Assembly: GCF_030247195.1 (NCBI RefSeq)
Contig: NW_026683333.1
Location: 1-64,000 of the forward strand
Length of the DNA: 64,000 nt
DNA from: Topomyia yanbarensis
Taxonomy: Eukaryota > Arthropoda > Insecta > Diptera > Culicidae
Reading direction: 5' to 3'
The position numbers and the translations under genes are program-made. Below are positions 58,960-64,000 of the stretch, piece after piece (the stretch's first letter is position 1; every line of letters starts with the position of its first letter). Under the pieces are notes generated by a model, which worked only from the letters and a program-made list of their open reading frames with translations, was not told where the DNA came from and did no database searches.

Positions 58960-60615
58960 GTCGCGTGTCAGAACCATCACTGTGGGTCAAACCTGTTCCT
59001 ATTTCGTTATCCGCCTGTCACGCTCGCAGGAAATGGAAGGAAGGTAGACACTTTCGCGTTTCTCGATGACGGATGTGAATCTACATTGATGGAAGCCGGA
59101 CTTGCAGAAGAGCTGGGCATCGACGGCCCCAAGGAATCTCTGCCTCGCTTGGACAGGTAATATATCCCGCGAAGAGAGAGGTTCGCAGCGAATTTCGGAG
59201 GCTATTTCAGGAACTGGTCTTAAGAGTAAATTTCAGTTGAATAATGTGCGTACTGTACGGAGGCTGAAGCTTCAAGGTCAGTTCTTCCAGTACACCGAGA
59301 TTCAAAAGACTTATCCACATCTTAGAGGTTTGCCGCTGAATAGCTACTCTGACGCAGTACCGAGAATAATTATAGGTATCGAACACGCACAATTGCTCAC
59401 TAAACTAAAGGTACGAGAAGGCCAAATTAACGAACCAGTTGCTGCCAAGACGCGACTAGGTTGGTCTGTTTACCAGACCGGCGGTAGCAGTGCTGTTACA
59501 CGGTTGCACGTTCACTCGGAGGAGATCGGAAACCGGGAACTGAATAACCTGATGAAACAGTATTACTGCATAGAGGAGGTAGCAGTAGCTACTCCACTAG
59601 AATCGGAGGATGACAAACGAGCTCGAAAGATCCTGGAGAGCACTACGCGAAGAGTTGACAGGTCTTCTGAGGAAGTATGAGCGGCCACCATTCCCTAACA
59701 GCTATCCTCTTGCGCTCCGCAGAATGCAATCGTTGGAGAAGCGACTCTCAAAGAAACCAGGTCTTCGAGAGCGTGTAAATGCACTGATAGCAGAATACGA
59801 GTTGAAAGGGTATGCCCACCGAATTACACAAGAGGAGGTGAAATCTACGAATACTGATCGCGTATGGTACCTGCCACTTGGGATGGTGAGAAACTCTAAG
59901 AAACCAGAGAAAATCCGTCTAATTTGGGATGCAGCCGCGCAAGTGAATGGTGTTTCGCTCAATGATATGCTCCTGAAGGGGCCAGATATGTTGACGTCAC
60001 TATTTACAGTATTACTGCGTTTCCGTCAGAAACCAGTCGCAATATGTGGAGCCATTCGAGAAATGTTCCACCAAATCCGGATCAATCGCAACGGTTCCTT
60101 TACCGAGAGCAACCTGAACAGTCACAGCAGGTCTTCGTTATGGACGTAGCAACGTTCGGTACAACGTGCTCCCATGTTCCGCACAATACTTCAAGAACAC
60201 GAATGCACATGACTTCGCTTTACACTTCCCAAGGGCTACCGAAGCGATTATCAAGGCCCACTACGTTGATAACTACCTGGACAGCGTAGACACGATTGAC
60301 GAAGCGGTTCAACATGTGAAATAAGTGAAGTACGTGCTTGCTCAAGGAGGATTTGACATTCGAAACTTCTCGTCCAATTCTTCTGAGGTATTGTTACGTC
60401 TAGGTGAGACTAAGAACGTGCATGACAAATCGATGAAGTTGGATAAAATCGCGGATGTGGAACGCATTCTAGGAATGGTGTGGAAACCTGTTGGAGACGT
60501 TTTCACTTTCGACACCCCTTTGAATGATGATCTTGGGAAGCCGTTGGTGGAAGGAGTTGCACCTACGAAACGACAAGTATTGAAGCTCGTTATGTCGCTG
60601 TTTGTAATAGATTAA
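58960..60615 (+). pseudogene. BEL/Pao protease and reverse transcriptase, truncated, active site changed
   Basis: The protease-like region shows FAFLDDGCESTLMEAGLAEE near 59055-59115, where the active-site motif is DDG in place of the DTG or DSG of standard retropepsins, as is usual for Pao elements. A linker with TRLGWSVYQTG follows. RT starts near 59650 with RPPFPNSYPLALRRMQSLEK and has WYLPLGMVRN and IRLIWDAAAQVNGVSLND. Near 60130 VMDVATFG is read in one frame. At about 60258 HYVDNYLDSVDT replaces the normal YVDD, so one catalytic Asp is Asn. The last frame to 60615 ends in a stop after GVAPTKRQVLKLV. RNase H and integrase are absent. Confidence 0.82.
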
Positions 60616-61084
60616 TGAATTTAACTTCGTATGAAAGGTATAATTTTCAATTTTATTTTATTTAATCAGTCAGCTCTACGAATAAAATTTATTCCACATC
60701 TAGTTTGACATCTCAAGAGAGGAAAAATAATTATCTTGTTGCGTATTACAAAATTCGTTTATAATAAAAAATTTACTATATAATCAACTAAATCCGAAAT
60801 AGAAAGATTTTGATAGTGTTCGATAATGCTTTCAATCTTCAGTGGTATATATGTATTGAAACAAAATGTCAATGAAAACCGTTCCTACTTTTGAAATATT
60901 TTTGATGATGAACTAGTACCAGATGATGAACCAGCAATGAGGTCAGTTAAATTTGTGTTGTCTATGGATTGGTTCAGATGGTTGGGTCCAGGCTAAAACA
61001 AGCTTTTAAAGCTGAGACAATTACCTACCTGCATAACATTTATGCCAAGATTGTATGAACACAGTTGCTGTCTCTTACTCGATA
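60616..61084. other. Unassigned AT-rich DNA
   Basis: No supported feature. Confidence 0.4.
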
Positions 61085-61639
61085 CATTTCAGTAGGGTGT
61101 GCATTAGAGTTACCAGAAAAAATGACGTCAATCGGCCCAGGCCTGAGTCGATTCCTACTCCCATCAGGAGTACTTGCTCCAAATTTGAAGCAAATCGGAT
61201 AAGTCTAGCTACCGGACAAACGAGCCTGAAGTTTGCATAGGATTTTTCGACAATTTACATGAAGAAAACCCAATAGCTCGCATTTTCGCCGCTAGGTGGC
61301 ACTGCAAAGTGGTTCAGGAAGCGAAATTAGCGGGAAACAATTGATAACGCTTTCATCTTTGGATTTCGAGATTTGATGTCTTAGAAACATTCATTGTGCG
61401 TGACAATTTGCAGCTTTTGGGTGAAACGGTTTTAGGGTGGTCCTTGAAATGTCAAAGTTGTAGAAATTATTTCAAATTCTAGTTGAGATAGAATGATAAT
61501 TTCTTCTGCAATATTCTAGAACAATCAACTCTGAGCAACTTTGTTGAAGATTTTAACTTTGTATCTCAAACAGTTTTCATTTTATAGTGAATTCTATGTC
61601 ATTACTTAGGGTGTCTCTCAAAAAAACAGTTTTCTCCGT

Positions 61640-62960
61640 ACAGTTTTTGCCTTTCTCAATAGAAAGGTATTGCAATTGCTCTGAAAACCGACTTTTTAAC
61701 GGAGGCCCGGAGGGCCGAGTGACATATACCATTCGATTCAGTTCGTCGAGTTCGGCAAATGTCTGTGTGTGTATGTATGTGTGTATGTATGTGTGTATGT
61801 ATGTATGTGTGTGTGTATGTGTGTGTGTATGTGACCAAAAATGTCACTCATTTTTCTCAGAGATGGCTGAACCGATTTTGACAAACTTAGTCTCAAATGA
61901 AAGGTGCAACGTTCCCATAGGCTGCTATTGAATTTCTAATGGATCCGACTTCCGGTTCCGGATTTACAGGGTGATAAGTACGAACACGCAGAAAATGTCG
62001 ATTTTAATAAATTCTGCAATGAATGTATAAAGGTGAAAATTTTTCCAAAATACGACCACAACTGCTTCGATTTGTAGTATTAGGTCACTAACATCCATTC
62101 AAAGTCTATTTGGCCACATTGGCCACCATCCTCGGTTCCGGAAGCCCCGGCGGAAGTATCTAAGTTCAGAATAACAGTCACATCGGTTTCTCGGAGATGG
62201 CTAGACCGATTCGACTAAACTTGGCCTCAAATGAAAGGTATTGCGTCCCCGTAAATGGCTATTTAATTTCATCCCGATACGTCTTCCGGTTCCGGAGTTA
62301 CAGGTTGTGGCGTGCGATCACATAGCAAATTGTGATTCAAACCGATACTCCGATGAAAGCAAAAAAGGTAAAAATTTCGCTAAAATGTCTCTCAAACAAC
62401 TTAAATTTGCTGTTCTAGGTCACCGACGGCCAACCAAACTTTCGTTGACTACATTGACCACCATAAACGGTTCCGGAAGTGCCCGGGAAAAGCGGCCATC
62501 TTTCAAAATTTACGAACTCACATCAGTTTCCCGGAAATGGTTGGGCCGATTTTCACAAACTTAGTCCCAAATGATAGCTATAATATCCCCATAGATGTCT
62601 ATAAAATTTCGTACGGATCGCTTATATGGTTCCGGAAATATAGACTAAACCGTCCGGTCACATATGAAATTCCCATATAAGCCGGAACTCAAATTTTTTT
62701 TTTCAAAGGGGGGACCTCATGAAATTTCAGAAATCGAATTCGTATTTTTGATGGCAAACATCTTTAAAATGCATGAAACGTCGAGATTTTATGTTATCTC
62801 GAAAAAAATTTTTTTTTTGTAAAAATCGACTTTTTGGGACTTTGCCGATTTCGCAGCTTTTTTCAGTTCAATATTACCGTGGCTGTTTTTTTTTTCAAAA
62901 TTTTGGAACTCGAACTCTTTTAATGAATATAAACAACGCACACATTCTCGTGATTCATAA
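61640..62960 (-). repeat. Mosquito CGGAGGGCCGAGT repeat with three 335-bp tandem units
   Basis: The left part carries GGCCCGGAGGGCCGAGTGAC and a TG/TATG array, the reverse complement of the cores at 25.2 and 26.5 kb. Then three units begin at about 61850, 62180 and 62520, each with CTC.GAGATGGCT.GACCGATT, ACTTAGTC.CAAATGA.AG and TTCCGGTTCCGGA words. It ends ATTGAGAAAGGCACAATTGC at about 62975. The period is about 335-340 bases. Confidence 0.7.
61763..61831 (+). repeat. TG/TATG microsatellite
   Basis: About 70 bases of mixed TGTG and TATG repeats. Confidence 0.95.
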
Positions 62961-63710
62961 TTGAGAAAGGCACAATTGCACCGCTAGGTGGATTAAAATA
63001 GGTTTTTAGTGTGATTTTACTCACAAAAGAACTCTTCTGTGTACTTTCACAACATGATTAGGGGCAACTTTTGCTGAAAGAAGAAAATTTTTCTCTTGTC
63101 TGGTTCAAAAGTTATGCATAAGTTTCACTGAAAAATACGCCCTTTTCAAATGTCGATATCTCAATAGGGGGCTAAAAAAATGATAATTTTGATTGCATTT
63201 GAAAGGTTGTACTTATGTCTACAATATATTAAAAAATTGGAGAACGCTTTTCTGTCATTCTCAAATAAAAAAAGCATTTTTTTCATATATTCCTATAGCG
63301 CTCATATAAAAAAAATATTTATTTTACGCAGATTCTGTGAATTTTTGCCAAGACTGCTAGGCCCTATACAAGACTGACTCAGACATCACTTCGTTAAAAG
63401 TTTTATAACCGGATTTACATGCAGTCTTCGACAAAGTTGTAGACCATCAAATTATCTTTCTTATTTTCGTGTATAGTGACAATACGATGCATACAGTGCC
63501 ATATAGCGGCGAAAATGCGAGCTAGTGGGTTCACTCCATGTAAATTGTCGAAAAATCCGATACAAACTTCAGCCACGTTGGTCCGGTAGCTAGACTTGTC
63601 CAATTTGCTTCAAATTTGGTGCAAGTACTCCTGGCAGGATTAGAAATCGACTCAGGGGTGGGCCGATTGAGTTTTCAATAATTCACTAGTTTTCTGCGCA
63701 ATCTAGTGTG

Positions 63711-63800
63711 CATAGCCCAAGAAACATGAAATACAACACAAACAATAACCAATAATTTATCGATTGAAGAATTCGACTGTAATGTACTCAAACAGATCTT
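63711..63800. other. Unassigned AT-rich DNA
   Basis: No supported feature. Confidence 0.4.
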
Positions 63801-64000
63801 AATTTCGGCTAAGCAGTCTCTTATGGATTAAAACGAATTATGTTATGATTACTCCGACGTTTCGATGCAGGGTTCGCATCATCTTCAGGGGACAAATCTA
63901 CTCATTCGTTCCTTGTTAAGTGGCTTTTCTAAGCATACTGTCTTTACAAAAAGGAGCGGTGGGTGGTACATGGGCTATAAAGGTTCAGAATGATGATTTT
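63801..64000 (-). mobile_element. Probable terminal part of a Penelope-like element
   Basis: Contains the word CCGACGTTTCGATGCAGGGT followed by TTCGCATCATCTTCAGGGG. Read in reverse this is CTGAAGATGATGC...GCATCGAAACGTCGG, a sequence style I associate with the terminal repeats of Penelope-like retroelements. It runs off the window end, so no RT is seen. The assignment rests on this motif only. Confidence 0.4.
63856..63888 (-). ncRNA. Hammerhead-ribozyme-like core
   Basis: On the minus strand, from 63888 to 63856: CTGAAGA (fits the invariant CUGANGA box), an unpaired T, a 5-bp stem GATGC/GCATC with a 7-base loop, GAAAC, then GTC as the cleavage triplet. AC-GT right after GAA is self-complementary, as in minimal hammerheads with a very short stem III that act as dimers. 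Penelope-like elements are reported to carry such motifs. Stem I pairing is weak here (two C-G pairs), so activity is doubtful. Confidence 0.4.

Larger units (their letters stand above)
56142..60615 (+). mobile_element. BEL/Pao LTR retrotransposon, 3' truncated
   Basis: A leader that probably holds the 5' LTR (from about 56142, TGTTGGAAACAGCC) is followed by Gag with an N-terminal PHD finger, a protease-like segment and RT. Coding stops at 60613-60615, before RNase H and integrase. No 3' LTR is present. The LTR end and primer-binding site could not be fixed because there is no second LTR to compare. Frameshifts and stops occur throughout. Confidence 0.85.
61085..63710. mobile_element. Foldback element with about 220-bp inverted arms, 2.6 kb
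   Basis: The segment 61085-61310 and the segment 63490-63710 are inverted copies at moderate divergence. Mirrored words include AATCGGCCCA.GCCTGAGTCG, GTACTTGC.CCAAATTTGAAG, TCTAGCTACCGGAC and CGACAATTTACATG. Both contain the TAGCTCGCATTTTCGCCGCTA block. The interior is mainly another repeat (61640-62960). No transposase was seen. Confidence 0.75.

Noticed and set aside
56142..60615. Endogenous virus with envelope gene
   Set aside because: The element ends within RT. No envelope-like frame, signal peptide or membrane anchor was seen.

Overview
This window is eukaryotic, not bacterial. It is AT-rich DNA almost wholly built from transposable elements (TEs), their wreckage, foldback repeats and simple repeats. 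The TE mix points to a mosquito, most likely a culicine (Aedes-like) one: an I-clade LINE with three CCHC knuckles and an RNase H domain, CR1-type LINEs whose ORF1 starts with a zinc finger, a BEL/Pao element with a PHD finger in Gag, a mosquito-type Tc1/mariner transposase, and many hAT, piggyBac, Harbinger and Transib-like MITEs. The species call is inference. No intact host protein-coding gene is certain.

Layout. 1-5.4 kb: AT-rich DNA with a 1.1-kb purine-rich tract and one weak candidate terminal exon. 5.5-9.3 kb: a LINE ORF1 scrap, a 1.48-kb foldback element and three perfect or near-perfect hairpins. 9.3-15.3 kb: a decayed CR1-type LINE split in ORF1 by a 1,874-bp element with CACAGTG ends and a 5-bp target-site duplication (TSD). 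17.8-18.6 kb: truncated mariner. 19.36-19.72 kb: pure (AT)n. 19.85-22.14 kb: decayed RNase H-bearing LINE. 22.3-23.2 kb: piggyBac MITE with a Harbinger MITE inside it. 24.08-29.24 kb: one 5.2-kb TIR element carrying several nested insertions, including a 1,487-bp hAT with a perfect 8-bp TSD. 32-35.3 kb: another decayed RNase H LINE.

35.6-38.1 kb holds the one clear non-TE gene family: three degenerate copies of replication-dependent histone H3, each followed by a histone-type 3' stem-loop, and two of them split by MITEs. 39.09-45.13 kb is a nearly intact I-clade LINE with a 15-bp TSD and poly(A) tail. It landed in a degenerate repeat field marked by the box GCGTTAGGGGACAAC. 48.2-49.8 kb has LINE, Transib-like and Ty3/gypsy scraps. 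50.13-53.78 kb is an apparently exact 1,825-bp tandem duplication, each unit ending in about 385 bp of (TA)n. 55.36-55.87 kb is a second, uninterrupted piggyBac MITE.

56.1-60.6 kb is a 3'-truncated BEL/Pao retrotransposon. 61.1-63.7 kb is a foldback element with a nested 335-bp-period tandem array. The window ends in what looks like the start of a Penelope-like element with a hammerhead-ribozyme-like core.

These genes do not form a pathway. The value of the window is the readable nesting order of insertions and the histone H3 relics. Coordinates of decayed elements are by-eye estimates; those with stated TSDs are exact.
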